In this document: positions 8,711 to 17,147 of the stretch, piece after piece | Layout of the letters: each line of letters begins with the position of its first letter | Position numbering within the stretch: the first letter of the stretch is position 1 | NCBI GenBank assembly: GCA_020634895.1 | Contig: JACKAV010000008.1 | Location: forward strand, 62,001-126,000 | Direction: 5' to 3' | DNA length: 64,000 bases | Origin: Anaerolineales bacterium | GTDB taxonomy: Bacteria; Chloroflexota; Anaerolineae; Anaerolineales; Villigracilaceae | Made by a program: the position numbers and the translations under genes | The notes under the pieces: generated by a model | What the model was told of the DNA's origin: nothing | The model's database searches: none | The model's input: only the letters and a program-made list of their open reading frames with translations

Positions 8711-8746
8711 AACAAAAAGCGTGGAAAATTTCCGCGCTTTTTGTTT
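8711..8746 (+). terminator. Rho-independent terminator after scpB
   Basis: A near-perfect hairpin (AAAAAGCGTGGAAA paired with TTTCCGCGCTTTTT, three-base loop, one G-T pair) is followed by TTGTTTTT, eleven bases after the scpB stop. Confidence 0.85.
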
Positions 8747-8765
8747 TTAAGGTTTACATCCAGAT

Positions 8766-8794
8766 TTGATTTCTTCTGCTTCCTGCCGTACACT
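8766..8794 (+). promoter_or_regulatory. Sigma-70-type promoter for the membrane protein at 8817
   Basis: TTGATT (8766-8771) and TACACT (8789-8794) are separated by 17 bases. They sit between the scpB terminator and the AAGGAGG ribosome site of the next gene, giving a leader of about 16 bases. Confidence 0.55.
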
Positions 8795-8816
8795 AATTCA
8801 TAAAGAAGGAGGCGGT

Positions 8817-10163
8817 ATGCGGATACGAATTGTGCTTTCGGGGTTGACCTCTGGGATATTTTGTCTGATCGCTTTGTGGTTTCCCTGGTATGTTGTCCAT
8901 CCTTCAACGCTCGTGTCAAATTGGATATTTCAGGATCAAGCTGCATATTTGCCGACTTGGATTTCCACGGCGGCAGTCGGTTTCTGTGGATTGACTCTTT
9001 TTTCTTTCGGGTGGGTGGCAGCCCGATGGAACTGGTCGGGAAATTGGCGCGAGAGTCTGCTTGCCGGTGCCGGTGCTGGAATTATCGCGGGCAGCATCAT
9101 TTACGATTTTCTCGGTGCCTTCCATTTTGGGCTGCTGGGTCAGGAAGAAATCTTGAAAGCCTTTTATTCCGAAGTTGGTGAGGCACAAGGTTTGACTTTG
9201 ATTGTCGACGCAGTCACCAATAGTGCAACGTCCATCTATTTGAACTTTATTGTTGTTGTATTTGCTTCCGTGCTGGTCAGCGCACTGGGCGGACTTGCTT
9301 CCGCTATCGATGCTGGGGATGTGTGGGGGAAATCGCCTCGAAAACCTGACGGTTGGCTGTTTCGAGTTTCTGCATACTCACTCACGCTTACAGGTTTGGG
9401 AAACCTGATCGTGATGATTGCGGCGCTGTCCATCCTTCAGGAAAGTGTTATGAATACCGCCATTGAGAATAATCTGTCTGATATCAATTCGTTCCCGCCG
9501 TTTTTGCTCTTAACAGCATTTATGGCTTGTCTCGTGATGATTCTTCCACCGATGTTTATGACCTGCGGTTGGATTGTCCGATCATGGGGGCGAGCCGGCT
9601 CTCGAAGAATTTTGTACGGCGTTTGGGCGCTTCTTTCGATTTACATGCTGTGGTGGATGCTGCGTGGATTTTTCAGTTTTAATTTTAGCGATATGGCTTT
9701 TCTTTTTCAAATGGGTCCTTTTCCGCTGTGGTATATGTGGGGTGTGATCATACTTTCGGTAGTTATTGGATTTTTTGGCGGATATTTGCCTGCACCCTCA
9801 AACCCAGTTGACGAAAACTATCGCGGCTCCGACTGGCTTGGTTATGCCTTGTCACAGGGCATCCTTGGCGGGACGCAAATATTTGCCAGCGTGACGGCAT
9901 ATGCATTGGTGGCGTCTCTTATAACCATCGAAAATATCCCGCATCTCACCCAGACTGGTACTGTGGATCTGCTGCCGGCAGACCAGATCGTTCGATTATT
10001 TACAACCATGAGCGCAGTTGCACAGGGAGTTGTCATTTTCAGCGCAGTCTGCGCCTGGATTTTTGGTCTGCTCGTGCTTTTGCTCCGCAAGATATTCAGT
10101 GTAAAGCCTCTGCCTTTACTTGAAAATAATAACGCGAATGAAATCAGGGAGATGCGACTATAA
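8817..10163 (+). CDS. Polytopic membrane protein of unknown function
   Basis: The start is taken at 8817 because AAGGAGG lies just upstream; this gives 448 residues. The protein has roughly nine to ten hydrophobic segments separated by short loops (for example IVLSGLTSGIFCLIALWFPW at the start and WGVIILSVVIGFFGGYL in the second half). No channel, transporter or enzyme motif is evident. It stands alone between a terminator and a convergent gene; its stop overlaps that of the GNAT gene by three bases (10158-10163). I do not recognise the family. Confidence 0.75.
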   Translation: MRIRIVLSGLTSGIFCLIALWFPWYVVHPSTLVSNWIFQDQAAYLPTWISTAAVGFCGLTLFSFGWVAARWNWSGNWRESLLAGAGAGIIAGSIIYDFLGAFHFGLLGQEEILKAFYSEVGEAQGLTLIVDAVTNSATSIYLNFIVVVFASVLVSALGGLASAIDAGDVWGKSPRKPDGWLFRVSAYSLTLTGLGNLIVMIAALSILQESVMNTAIENNLSDINSFPPFLLLTAFMACLVMILPPMFMTCGWIVRSWGRAGSRRILYGVWALLSIYMLWWMLRGFFSFNFSDMAFLFQMGPFPLWYMWGVIILSVVIGFFGGYLPAPSNPVDENYRGSDWLGYALSQGILGGTQIFASVTAYALVASLITIENIPHLTQTGTVDLLPADQIVRLFTTMSAVAQGVVIFSAVCAWIFGLLVLLLRKIFSVKPLPLLENNNANEIREMRL

Positions 10164-11081
10164 AAATTTCAACCACGTGTCCGTGACTTTCATCTCTTTC
10201 AGAACAGAACGGTACAACGCATCTGCGGGTTTATCATATCCGGTCGAAAAGACGCGTGTGCATCCCAATTCCTTGAGCCTTCTCAAACCTTCTGTGATGA
10301 CCGCTTTGCCAAGTCCGCGCCGCCAATGCTCAACGGCGGTTCCGACCAAAACGGTCACTGCACTGCGGGTGTAATCGTCATAGAAAATGGTACAGAATGA
10401 CGCGATGCCGCCGTTGGGCGCTACCGCGACAATGTCCAGATCGCGGCGATATAGCGGCGCAGACTGAAGATTGGCATACCATGAATAGTCTCCATCGTAA
10501 TTTTCATCCGGTTCGTCGTTATGGAACGCACGCCACGAAGCCCAACTTCGAGGGGGATGATCTTCTGCTCCGCCCATCGAACTGATCTTATATCCTGCGG
10601 GGACTGGCGCATCGGGAATTGACGCTTCCAAATCGCGCCGATAGTGGTGTCCCCAGCCTGGTCTTTTTTCATAACCTCTAGCTTGTGCGATCTCCTGCCG
10701 TATTGAATCATCTTCAAAAATCGGCATATAAATATACCGTCTGCCGTCTTTTGCTGTGGTGTAATAATTTTCTTCAGCGCAATCGAGCATTTCATTCTCC
10801 AACTCTGCCGAACGGAAATGTGGATGTATATGCAGGCGGAGTTCGCTATCTCCCAAGTGATTCAATGCCGCAATGATCTTGCCATCGGCATTTTCCCAAA
10901 GCACCAGTCCCTTTTCCACCGAATCAAAGACGTTGCATGTTTTGATGTAATGCCAGCGCCAGTAGTCGAGCCGCGCAACGTTCCAACTATGTTCAAGTCT
11001 GTCATTGAGCAGAAATACTTCGCGCAGAAAATTACGGGCGCGCCAGAAATCATCCTCTGTTGTGCATGTATGCGTTTTCAT
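10158..11081 (-). CDS. GNAT-family N-acetyltransferase, two-domain
   Basis: A 307-residue protein starting at the ATG at 11079-11081, chosen because GGAAGG lies six bases upstream. The C-terminal half has the GNAT core: IASFCTIFYDDYTRSAVTVL followed by VGTAVEHWRRGLGKAVITEG, the acetyl-CoA pyrophosphate loop (R-R-G-L-G-K), then LKELGCTRVFSTGYDKPADA. The N-terminal half resembles a second, degenerate GNAT unit. The substrate is unknown. It is divergent from rluB, with less than 50 bases between the starts, and convergent with the membrane protein. Confidence 0.8.
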   Translation of the reverse strand: MKTHTCTTEDDFWRARNFLREVFLLNDRLEHSWNVARLDYWRWHYIKTCNVFDSVEKGLVLWENADGKIIAALNHLGDSELRLHIHPHFRSAELENEMLDCAEENYYTTAKDGRRYIYMPIFEDDSIRQEIAQARGYEKRPGWGHHYRRDLEASIPDAPVPAGYKISSMGGAEDHPPRSWASWRAFHNDEPDENYDGDYSWYANLQSAPLYRRDLDIVAVAPNGGIASFCTIFYDDYTRSAVTVLVGTAVEHWRRGLGKAVITEGLRRLKELGCTRVFSTGYDKPADALYRSVLKEMKVTDTWLKFL

Positions 11082-11108
11082 TTGCAGCCTTCCTTTTCTC
11101 AAATCCAT

Positions 11109-11114
11109 TATAAT
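11109..11114 (+). promoter_or_regulatory. -10 box seven bases before the rluB ATG
   Basis: TATAAT at 11109-11114 ends seven bases before the ATG at 11122. The transcript would start at the start codon, so rluB is probably leaderless from this promoter. Confidence 0.55.
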
Positions 11115-11121
11115 GCTGCGC

Positions 11122-11886
11122 ATGGAAGAACGATTGCAAAAAATACTTGCTCAAGCCGGTTATGGCTCCCGCCGCGCATGCGAAGAATTCATAGTGGAAA
11201 AACGCGTGTCGGTCAACGGAAAACTGGCGATTCTCGGTCAAAAAGCTGACCCTTCTGCGGATACAATCACTGTCGATGGTAAACCCATTGCCAAGCGCGA
11301 AACCATGACGTACATCGCTTTGTATAAGCCGCGCAATGTGCTTTCTGCCGCGGAAGGACAGGACGACCGTAAAACGGTTCGGGATCTGGTGCCTGTGCAG
11401 GGACATCTTTATCCAGTAGGGCGCCTCGATTTCGACTCTGAGGGTTTGATCCTCATGACCAATGACGGCGACCTCACCAACAAATTGACTCACCCAAGAT
11501 TCGGGCATGAAAAAGAATACAGAGTCCTAGTCGCTCGCCGCCCGGACAATGAACAGCTCGAGGCGTGGCGCAGAGGCGTTGTCCTCACCGATGGTGACCG
11601 CACGCAGCCTGCTGATGTGCAGTTCCTCTCCACCTCAGGAAAAGGCGCATGGATACGAGTCGTCATGGGCGAGGGAAAGAAGCGTCAGATCCGCGAAGTG
11701 GGAAAACTGCTGGGACTTCCCGTCGTCCGTATTGTCCGCATGCGGATCGGGACGTTGAAACTGGGTGATCTCAAACCGCGCCAATGGCGTTATTTGACGG
11801 AAGAGGAAGTTAGCGCTTTGAAGAGCAGCAAAGGTACACGGTTTGAGCGTAAACCTTCGTCCAAACCGCGTACGCGACGAATGTAA
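11122..11886 (+). CDS. rluB: 23S rRNA pseudouridine synthase (RluB/RsuA family)
   Basis: The 254-residue protein begins MEERLQKILAQAGYGSRRAC, an S4 RNA-binding domain. The catalytic domain follows, with VGRLDFDSEGLILMTNDGDL containing the catalytic Asp of the RluB/E/F-RsuA group, then HPRFGHEKEYRVLV and GKKRQIREVGKLLGLPVVRI. It converts a specific uridine of 23S rRNA helix 80/89 to pseudouridine. Length and domain order fit RluB. The C-terminus is basic. An upstream in-frame extension is rejected because TATAAT lies inside it. The gene is followed by the glycine riboswitch region. Confidence 0.92.
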   Translation: MEERLQKILAQAGYGSRRACEEFIVEKRVSVNGKLAILGQKADPSADTITVDGKPIAKRETMTYIALYKPRNVLSAAEGQDDRKTVRDLVPVQGHLYPVGRLDFDSEGLILMTNDGDLTNKLTHPRFGHEKEYRVLVARRPDNEQLEAWRRGVVLTDGDRTQPADVQFLSTSGKGAWIRVVMGEGKKRQIREVGKLLGLPVVRIVRMRIGTLKLGDLKPRQWRYLTEEEVSALKSSKGTRFERKPSSKPRTRRM

Positions 11887-11925
11887 CGAATTCGAGGTTT
11901 TGTGTCTCTTTTCTTCAATTTTCCC

Positions 11926-11954
11926 TTGACTCTCGTCTCTCTCGCTCATAAAAT
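11926..11954 (+). promoter_or_regulatory. Sigma-70-type promoter of the gcv operon
   Basis: TTGACT (11926-11931) and TAAAAT (11949-11954) are 17 bases apart, placing the start site near 11961, about 15 bases before the riboswitch aptamer. This is one of the best promoters in the window. Confidence 0.75.
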
Positions 11955-11975
11955 GGACATATAAATTAACGATTT

Positions 11976-12230
11976 GCAGGGAAGAGATCCCCGCAAGAGG
12001 ACGCCGAAGGTGCAAATCTGGCAACAGGCGAAGCCAGATGAATCTCTCAGGCAAAAGGACCCTGCGAATCGCAGCACTCTGGAAAATTCCGCGAGGAATA
12101 CCGACGGTGTAAATTTGGTGGGCTTGGGTGGTTTGGTGGTTCATTAGTTAGGTGGTTCAAAACTGCATAACTAGTAACCATTCGACTATTCAACCACTAA
12201 ACTAATCTCTCAGGTTCCATTACAGAGGAC
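11976..12230 (+). ncRNA. Tandem glycine riboswitch (gcvT element)
   Basis: Two glycine aptamers lie in tandem. Aptamer I (11976-12065) is closed by GCAGGG/CCCTGC and has the core CGCCGAAGGTGCAAA, then GAATCTCTCAGGCAAAAGGA. Aptamer II (~12085-12230) has ACCGACGGTGTAAA and TAATCTCTCAGGTTCC with ACAGAGGAC at its end. These are the conserved glycine-binding segments of the gcvT motif. Aptamer II has an unusually long arm: 12144-12157 pairs imperfectly with 12192-12205 around an AT-rich loop. The RNA runs into a terminator ahead of gcvH, so glycine binding most likely relieves termination, as in other gcv operons (known for the family; direction inferred here). Confidence 0.92.
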
Positions 12231-12260
12231 GCGCGAAGATAGAATCGTGCGTCCTCTTTT
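12224..12260 (+). terminator. Riboswitch-controlled terminator before gcvH
   Basis: AGAGGACGC (12224-12232) pairs with GCGTCCTCT (12249-12257), followed by TTT. The 5' arm overlaps the last conserved bases of aptamer II (ACAGAGGAC). Folding of the aptamer and of the terminator can therefore exclude each other, the expected expression platform. Confidence 0.85.
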
Positions 12261-12291
12261 GATTCGCCAATACTCAAACAGGAGACCAAAC

Positions 12292-12669
12292 ATGAATACC
12301 CCTTCCAATCTCAAGTACACCAAGTCTGATGAATGGTTTGACCCCGCAACCGGCGCAGTGGGACTTTCCGATTATGCCCAGAGCCAGCTTTCCGACATCG
12401 TTTTTGTTGAAATTCTTGTGGATGAAGGCGAAGAAGTGGAAGCCGGAAAACCCATCGCTTCCGTCGAATCGGTGAAAGCATCTTCTGAGATTTACGCTCC
12501 GGCTGCCGGAAAGGTCAGTGCTGTAAATCGAGAACTGTCCGACGCCCCCGAAACCCTCAACTCCGATCCGTTTGGCGCGGGTTGGATGATCAAGATCGAA
12601 GGCGGCACAACCGGTGAAGTAATGGATGCCGCTGCCTATGAAGCATATTGCACGGGCAGAGAGCATTAA
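12292..12669 (+). CDS. gcvH: Glycine cleavage system H protein
   Basis: The 125-residue protein is the lipoyl carrier of the glycine cleavage system. The lipoyl lysine lies in VESVKASSEIYAPAAG at about residue 63, and the surrounding IVFVEILVDEGEEVEAGKPI and NSDPFGAGWMIKIE are standard GcvH motifs. It shuttles the aminomethyl group between the P and T proteins and the dihydrolipoyl group to the L protein. The start at 12292 has AGGAG eight bases upstream. It is the first gene after the glycine riboswitch; gcvT and lpd are not in the window. Confidence 0.96.
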   Translation: MNTPSNLKYTKSDEWFDPATGAVGLSDYAQSQLSDIVFVEILVDEGEEVEAGKPIASVESVKASSEIYAPAAGKVSAVNRELSDAPETLNSDPFGAGWMIKIEGGTTGEVMDAAAYEAYCTGREH

Positions 12670-12749
12670 TCGTCAACCAGTGAACAGAATTCAGTTTTCA
12701 GTTTAATTAGCTGATCCCTGGATTCTGATTACGGAAAACTGGAGTTCCC

Positions 12750-14099
12750 ATGACCTATATCCCAATTTCCCCAAAGGAACGGGATGCGATGCTTGAGACT
12801 GTCGGCGTGAAATCGCTTGACGATCTTTTTGAGGCGGTACCAGCCAAACATCGTTTTCCCAACCTTGATCTTCCCCCTGCGCTCACGGAAATGGAAGCCG
12901 CCGCGCGTCTTGCGGATATGGCGTCCAGCAATGAGAATGTGCGCGACCATTTGATCTCTTTCCTCGGTGCGGGCGCATACAACCATTACATCCCTTCCGT
13001 TGTGGACCATATGCTGCGCCGCGGCGAGTTCTACACTGCATACACACCATACCAGCCTGAGATTTCACAAGGCACACTGCAAGCCATCTTCGAATATCAA
13101 TCGTTGATGACCAACCTCACCGGTATGGAAGTTTCGAACGCCTCGCACTACGATGGCGCGACAGCAACTGCCGAAGCAGTGAACCTTGCTTACGCACAGT
13201 TCCGCGGCAAACGCAAAAAGATCGTTATGTCGCCGACGGTCCACCCGCAGTACCGCGAAGTGATTCGCACCTACTCACAGGGTATGGGACTCGAAGAAGC
13301 GGGTGACGACCCCAATGTCGATCTTGAGGCGGGACCTGAATCCCTGATGGCACTCGTCGACGACCAGACCATGCTTGTTGTCGTGCAATATCCCGATTTC
13401 TTCGGTCGCATCTATGATTACACCAAACTCATCGAAGACGCGCACGCAAAAGGCGCGCTGGTCTGCATCGTTGCGAATCCGACTGCGCTGCTCATGCTCA
13501 AGACCCCCGCATCAATGGGCGCGGATGTTGTCGTGGGCGAAGCACAACCATTCGGTATTCCGCTTTGGTATGGCGGACCTTATCTCGGCTTCTTCACTAC
13601 GAAAAAATCCTACGTTCATAAAATGGCTGGACGCCTTGTTGGCGAAACCGTTGATGCCCGCGGGCAGCGTTCCTATGTGCTGACCCTTACTGCGCGCGAA
13701 CAGCATATCAAACGCGAACGTGCTACGTCGAACATCTGCACCAATCAAGGGTTGCTTGCGTTGGCGGCGGCTGTGTATATGTCCACGCTGGGCAAAACCG
13801 GTTTACAGCAAGTCGCGAACCTTTGCTATCAAAAGGCGCATTACGCGGCGAACGAACTCAGCAAGATCGATGGCTTTGGCATGTGTTTCACTCAGCCGTT
13901 CTTCCATGAATTCGTGTTGTGCTGTCCGAAGCCTGCGAGCGAGGTGAATCAATACCTGCTCGATAACGGAATTCTCGGCGGCTATGATCTCGGCAAGGAT
14001 TATCCGTCGCTCAAGGATCATCTGCTTATTGCGGTCACTGAGATGAACACCAAAGATGAGATCGACACGCTCGTCGAAATTCTGAAGGAGATGAAATAA
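12750..14099 (+). CDS. gcvPA: Glycine dehydrogenase (decarboxylating) subunit 1
   Basis: The 449-residue protein is the N-terminal-type subunit of split P protein (GcvPA). It starts MTYIPISPKERDAMLETVGV, then has SFLGAGAYNHYIPSVVDHML and YTAYTPYQPEISQGTLQAIF, diagnostic of the family. Together with GcvPB it decarboxylates glycine and transfers the aminomethyl group to GcvH. This subunit lacks the pyridoxal-phosphate lysine, as expected. GGAG lies five bases before the ATG. Its stop overlaps the gcvPB start (TAATG), so the subunits are made together. Confidence 0.96.
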   Translation: MTYIPISPKERDAMLETVGVKSLDDLFEAVPAKHRFPNLDLPPALTEMEAAARLADMASSNENVRDHLISFLGAGAYNHYIPSVVDHMLRRGEFYTAYTPYQPEISQGTLQAIFEYQSLMTNLTGMEVSNASHYDGATATAEAVNLAYAQFRGKRKKIVMSPTVHPQYREVIRTYSQGMGLEEAGDDPNVDLEAGPESLMALVDDQTMLVVVQYPDFFGRIYDYTKLIEDAHAKGALVCIVANPTALLMLKTPASMGADVVVGEAQPFGIPLWYGGPYLGFFTTKKSYVHKMAGRLVGETVDARGQRSYVLTLTAREQHIKRERATSNICTNQGLLALAAAVYMSTLGKTGLQQVANLCYQKAHYAANELSKIDGFGMCFTQPFFHEFVLCCPKPASEVNQYLLDNGILGGYDLGKDYPSLKDHLLIAVTEMNTKDEIDTLVEILKEMK

Positions 14100-15586
14100 T
14101 GGCTACGATCGTTGAACCCACCATTTTTGAACTCTCCTCTCCCGGGCGGACTGGCGTGACCATGCCCGCCTCAGACGTGCCCGAAGTTGCCCTGCCTCCC
14201 AAAGAGATGCTTCGCTCCGAGCTTCCTCTGCCCGAACTTGCCGAAGTGGACGTTGTCCGCCATTACGTCAAGCTCAGCAAATTCAACTACAGCGTGGACG
14301 ACGGCTTCTATCCGCTTGGCTCCTGCACGATGAAGTACAACCCGAAGATCAATGAAGATACCTGCCGTCTGCCCGGTTATCTTTTCACTCATCCTTTGCA
14401 GCCGATTGAGACTGTGCAAGGCAACCTTGCGTTGATGTTCGAATTGCAGGAATGGCTCAAGGAGATCAGTGGTTTTGCTGGTGTGACGCTCCAGCCCGCT
14501 GCAGGCGCGCACGGCGAATTTACCGGCGTGCTCATGATGTCGGCGTATCACAAACTGCGCGGCGATACCAAACGCACCAAGATGCTCATCCCCGATGCGG
14601 CGCACGGGACCAACCCCGCTTCCGTCGGAATGCTCGGTTATTCTGTCGTTACCATTCCATCGGATGCGCGCGGCAATGTTGATTTGAAAGCCCTCGAAGC
14701 TGCTTGTGACGATACGGTTGCGGGCATGATGCTTACCAACCCGAATACGCTCGGCATGTTCGACGAGCATATCGAAGATGTGATCAAACTCGTCCATGAT
14801 TGTGGCGGTTTGATGTACGGCGACGGCGCAAACTTGAACGCTCTTCTCGGCATTGTCCGCCCCGGCGATCTCGGCTTTGATGTAATGCATTTCAACCTGC
14901 ACAAGACCTTCTCCGTCCCGCACGGCGGCGGCGGACCTGGTTCCGGTCCGGTCGGTGTGAGTCAGCGTCTTGTGGACTTCCTGCCCTCGCCATTGGTTGG
15001 CGTCCTTGAAGAAGGCGATGATGAGACTGCTCCGCTTTACGGATTTGTCACCCCTGAGAATTCCATAGGACGCATGAAAGCCTTCCACGGTCATTTCGGC
15101 GGCGGGTTAGTCCGTGCATACACTTACATTGTCATGCACGGACCGGATGGTTTGAAGGACATCTCGCAGTACGCGGTGCTCAATGCGAATTACCTGCAAG
15201 CCCGCCTGCGCGATACCTACCACATTCCGTTTGACCGCATCTGTATGCATGAATTTGTCGCGGAGGGACAGTTCCCCGGAAGCGATGTCCGCGCATTGGA
15301 TATCTCCAAGCGTCTGATGGATTACAAATTCCACCCGCCGACAAATTACTTCCCGCTCATTGTCCATGAGGCGTTGATGATCGAACCGACCGAGACCGAG
15401 AATAAAGACACCCTCGACCGTTTCGCGGACGCGCTCATTAAGATCGCGGACGAAGCCAAAACCCAGCCTGAATTGCTCCATAACGCGCCGAGTACCACTC
15501 CGTTCGGTCGCATGGACGAGGTCAAGGCGGCGAGAGAGTTGGTCCTCTGTTGCTGGCTGCCGGAGAATTACGAAGAGTTGGCTTAA
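14099..15586 (+). CDS. gcvPB: Glycine dehydrogenase (decarboxylating) subunit 2
   Basis: The 495-residue protein is the pyridoxal-phosphate-bearing subunit of split P protein. The cofactor lysine is in MHFNLHKTFSVPHGGGGPGS near residue 268. FYPLGSCTMKYNPKINED and PDAAHGTNPASVGMLGY are further family signatures. Reaction: glycine + lipoyl-H protein gives aminomethyl-dihydrolipoyl-H + CO2. The gene overlaps gcvPA by one base and is the last gene of the riboswitch-controlled operon; a hairpin follows. Confidence 0.96.
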   Translation: MATIVEPTIFELSSPGRTGVTMPASDVPEVALPPKEMLRSELPLPELAEVDVVRHYVKLSKFNYSVDDGFYPLGSCTMKYNPKINEDTCRLPGYLFTHPLQPIETVQGNLALMFELQEWLKEISGFAGVTLQPAAGAHGEFTGVLMMSAYHKLRGDTKRTKMLIPDAAHGTNPASVGMLGYSVVTIPSDARGNVDLKALEAACDDTVAGMMLTNPNTLGMFDEHIEDVIKLVHDCGGLMYGDGANLNALLGIVRPGDLGFDVMHFNLHKTFSVPHGGGGPGSGPVGVSQRLVDFLPSPLVGVLEEGDDETAPLYGFVTPENSIGRMKAFHGHFGGGLVRAYTYIVMHGPDGLKDISQYAVLNANYLQARLRDTYHIPFDRICMHEFVAEGQFPGSDVRALDISKRLMDYKFHPPTNYFPLIVHEALMIEPTETENKDTLDRFADALIKIADEAKTQPELLHNAPSTTPFGRMDEVKAARELVLCCWLPENYEELA

Positions 15587-15604
15587 GAACGAATCTGTAA
15601 AACC

Positions 15605-15635
15605 AAAAGCCTCGGAGAAAATCCTCCGGGGCTTT
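15605..15635 (+). terminator. Terminator after gcvPB
   Basis: AAAGCCTCGGAG and CTCCGGGGCTTT form a 12-pair stem with a short loop, 20 bases after the gcvPB stop. The T-run is weak (TTTCTC), so some read-through into the DinB-like gene 20 bases further on is possible. Confidence 0.65.
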
Positions 15636-15654
15636 CTCAATTCTGGAGGTAGAT

Positions 15655-16161
15655 ATGACGCATCCGCTTGTGTTGCAGTTGAGATTTACACGCAGTGAGT
15701 TTCTGCGTGGAATTAAAGGAGTCACGGAAAAGGAAGCGAAGAAGCGGTTTCTTCCCATGAATTGCCTGAGTTGGAATGTTGGTCATCTGGCGTGGCAGGA
15801 ACAACGCTACTTTCTGGGTTTTGGTCAGGGAATCAGGCTTTTCCCTGAGATCGAGAATAACTTTGCGTATGGCGCGCCTGCCAGCACTCCGTCGCTGAAG
15901 GAGATGCTTGCAGCATGGAAGGAGATCACCGCTGCCGCTGACCCGTGGCTTGACACGTTAACTCCGAAAAAGCTGTCGCAGAACGTTATTAGCAATGGAA
16001 AAGAAATCCAGCGAACTTATGGAAATCTGCTCCAACGTACGATCTATCATTACTGGTATCATCTCGGTGAGAATATGGCAATCCGCCAGAGTCTGGGGCA
16101 TACGAAATTGCCCCAGTTTGTAGGCAGTATTGACAGGAAAGCGCCTTACCAACCAGAATAA
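15655..16161 (+). CDS. DinB-like four-helix protein
   Basis: The 168-residue protein matches the DinB/DUF664 superfamily of putative metal-dependent enzymes. After the first helix (LVLQLRFTRSEFLRGIKGVT) it has NCLSWNVGHLAWQEQRYFLG, whose His is a predicted metal ligand. The third ligand region is TIYHYWYHLGENMAIRQSLG, with conserved HxxxH-like spacing. Members include bacillithiol and mycothiol transferases, but this one has no assignable substrate. GGAGG lies just ahead of the ATG. It is followed by a strong terminator. Confidence 0.8.
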   Translation: MTHPLVLQLRFTRSEFLRGIKGVTEKEAKKRFLPMNCLSWNVGHLAWQEQRYFLGFGQGIRLFPEIENNFAYGAPASTPSLKEMLAAWKEITAAADPWLDTLTPKKLSQNVISNGKEIQRTYGNLLQRTIYHYWYHLGENMAIRQSLGHTKLPQFVGSIDRKAPYQPE

Positions 16162-16177
16162 CCCCGATTTTTTGCCG

Positions 16178-16215
16178 CATCCACCAAATCACCAATTTGG
16201 TGGATGTTTGTTTTT
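16178..16215 (+). terminator. Terminator after the DinB-like gene
   Basis: CATCCACCAAAT pairs with ATTTGGTGGATG around a short loop, followed by TTTGTTTTT. Confidence 0.85.
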
Positions 16216-16227
16216 AAGCGCGAATAC

Positions 16228-16254
16228 TATAATTTTCTAATTGGAACGAAGGAG
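16228..16254 (+). promoter_or_regulatory. -10 box and ribosome site for the gene at 16262
   Basis: TATAAT at 16228-16233, then GAAGGAG at 16248-16254 seven bases before the ATG. This places a leader of about 20 bases on the mRNA and decides the start over a longer reading frame. Confidence 0.55.
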
Positions 16255-16261
16255 CGTATTC

Positions 16262-17059
16262 ATGAAAATTTTCAAATACTGGGTTGCTGAAAAAACACAG
16301 GTGGATATTTCAGGCGAGTTAAAGGTGATTACTTCATATGGCGGATCGAATCTCTCACTGGACGACGCGTCGCTTCGTGCGAGGGAGAAGCTGGAGAAGA
16401 TCAAACGGAAAATTCACGGCGATCGAAATGTTTTCGAAGATTATGAGGTCGAGATTCGCGAAGAAATATTGCAGGTCGTCGACGAGAAAACCATCATCAC
16501 CAGAAATCGTTATGGGGCACAGGTGATGAATGCCGAAAACCTAATGTTCCTTGATATCGACAAACCAAAATCCACTCTTGGCGGACTCTTCAAGAAAAGC
16601 TCTCCAGCGGGCGATAAAGAAAAGATTTTTGACATGATCCGGAAACTGGCTGGGACAAAATACGGGCAATTCGGTTTCAGGCTTTATGAGACTTTCCAGG
16701 GCGCGCGGGTGATCGTAACCGGTTCGACTTTTGATGCGCGTGACAATTCAACTTTGGCGATGATGAAGGATTTCAACACTGACCCGCTCTACGCATCAAT
16801 CTGCCGCAAGCAGGGGTGTTTCCGTGCAAGGTTGACGCCAAAACCTTACCGAATGAAGCTGAAGGCGTACAAGGTCAAATATCCGCGTGAGGAAACGGAT
16901 ATTCAATTTGATAACTGGCTGCAGATCTATGAGCAGGCGAGCAGAAATTTCAGTGTGTGCAAACTTGTCGAGGTGGTTGGATCAGGCTCGGGTGAGTCTG
17001 AGGCGGTGCGTCTGCATGATGAGATGACCGGGGCGGGTCTGCGTCTGCCTTTGGCGTAA
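16262..17059 (+). CDS. Conserved protein of unknown function, possible AEP-like fold
   Basis: A 265-residue protein starting at MKIFKYWVAEKTQVDIS. It has no membrane segment or signal peptide. The middle holds IITRNRYGAQVMNAENLMFL followed by DIDKP, giving a hydrophobic-DID motif. Further on come GFRLYETFQGARVIVTG and DPLYASICRKQGCFRARLT with PKPYRM. The order DxD, then an aromatic/Gly segment, then an Arg-rich segment is reminiscent of archaeo-eukaryotic primase (PrimPol) cores, but the usual His of the second motif is missing. I therefore treat it as an uncharacterised family. It has its own promoter and ribosome site between two terminators or hairpins. Confidence 0.7.
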   Translation: MKIFKYWVAEKTQVDISGELKVITSYGGSNLSLDDASLRAREKLEKIKRKIHGDRNVFEDYEVEIREEILQVVDEKTIITRNRYGAQVMNAENLMFLDIDKPKSTLGGLFKKSSPAGDKEKIFDMIRKLAGTKYGQFGFRLYETFQGARVIVTGSTFDARDNSTLAMMKDFNTDPLYASICRKQGCFRARLTPKPYRMKLKAYKVKYPREETDIQFDNWLQIYEQASRNFSVCKLVEVVGSGSGESEAVRLHDEMTGAGLRLPLA

Positions 17060-17098
17060 TCAAATTTGTAAGTTTTCCTTCCCCGTAAATTGGAGGGT

Positions 17099-17147
17099 TA
17101 TAATGTGCGGCGTCTTTAGGCAACTGAACTACTTCGGTTGCCTTTTC
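17099..17147 (+). promoter_or_regulatory. Promoter with an early terminator-like hairpin ahead of the methyltransferase
   Basis: TATAAT at 17099-17104 places the start site near 17111. An 11-pair hairpin follows at once: AGGCAACTGAA (17118-17128) with TTCGGTTGCCT (17133-17143), loop CTAC, then TTT. Downstream lies CAGGAG, nine bases before the ATG. The hairpin is either a 5' stabiliser or an attenuator. Confidence 0.55.

Noticed and set aside
11005..11121. Longer N-terminus for rluB
   Set aside because: The extension overlaps the promoter and the divergent gene, and the S4 domain begins at the chosen ATG.
14171..15094. A 307-residue minus-strand frame opposite gcvPB
   Set aside because: It is antisense to a well-conserved enzyme and has no start signals.
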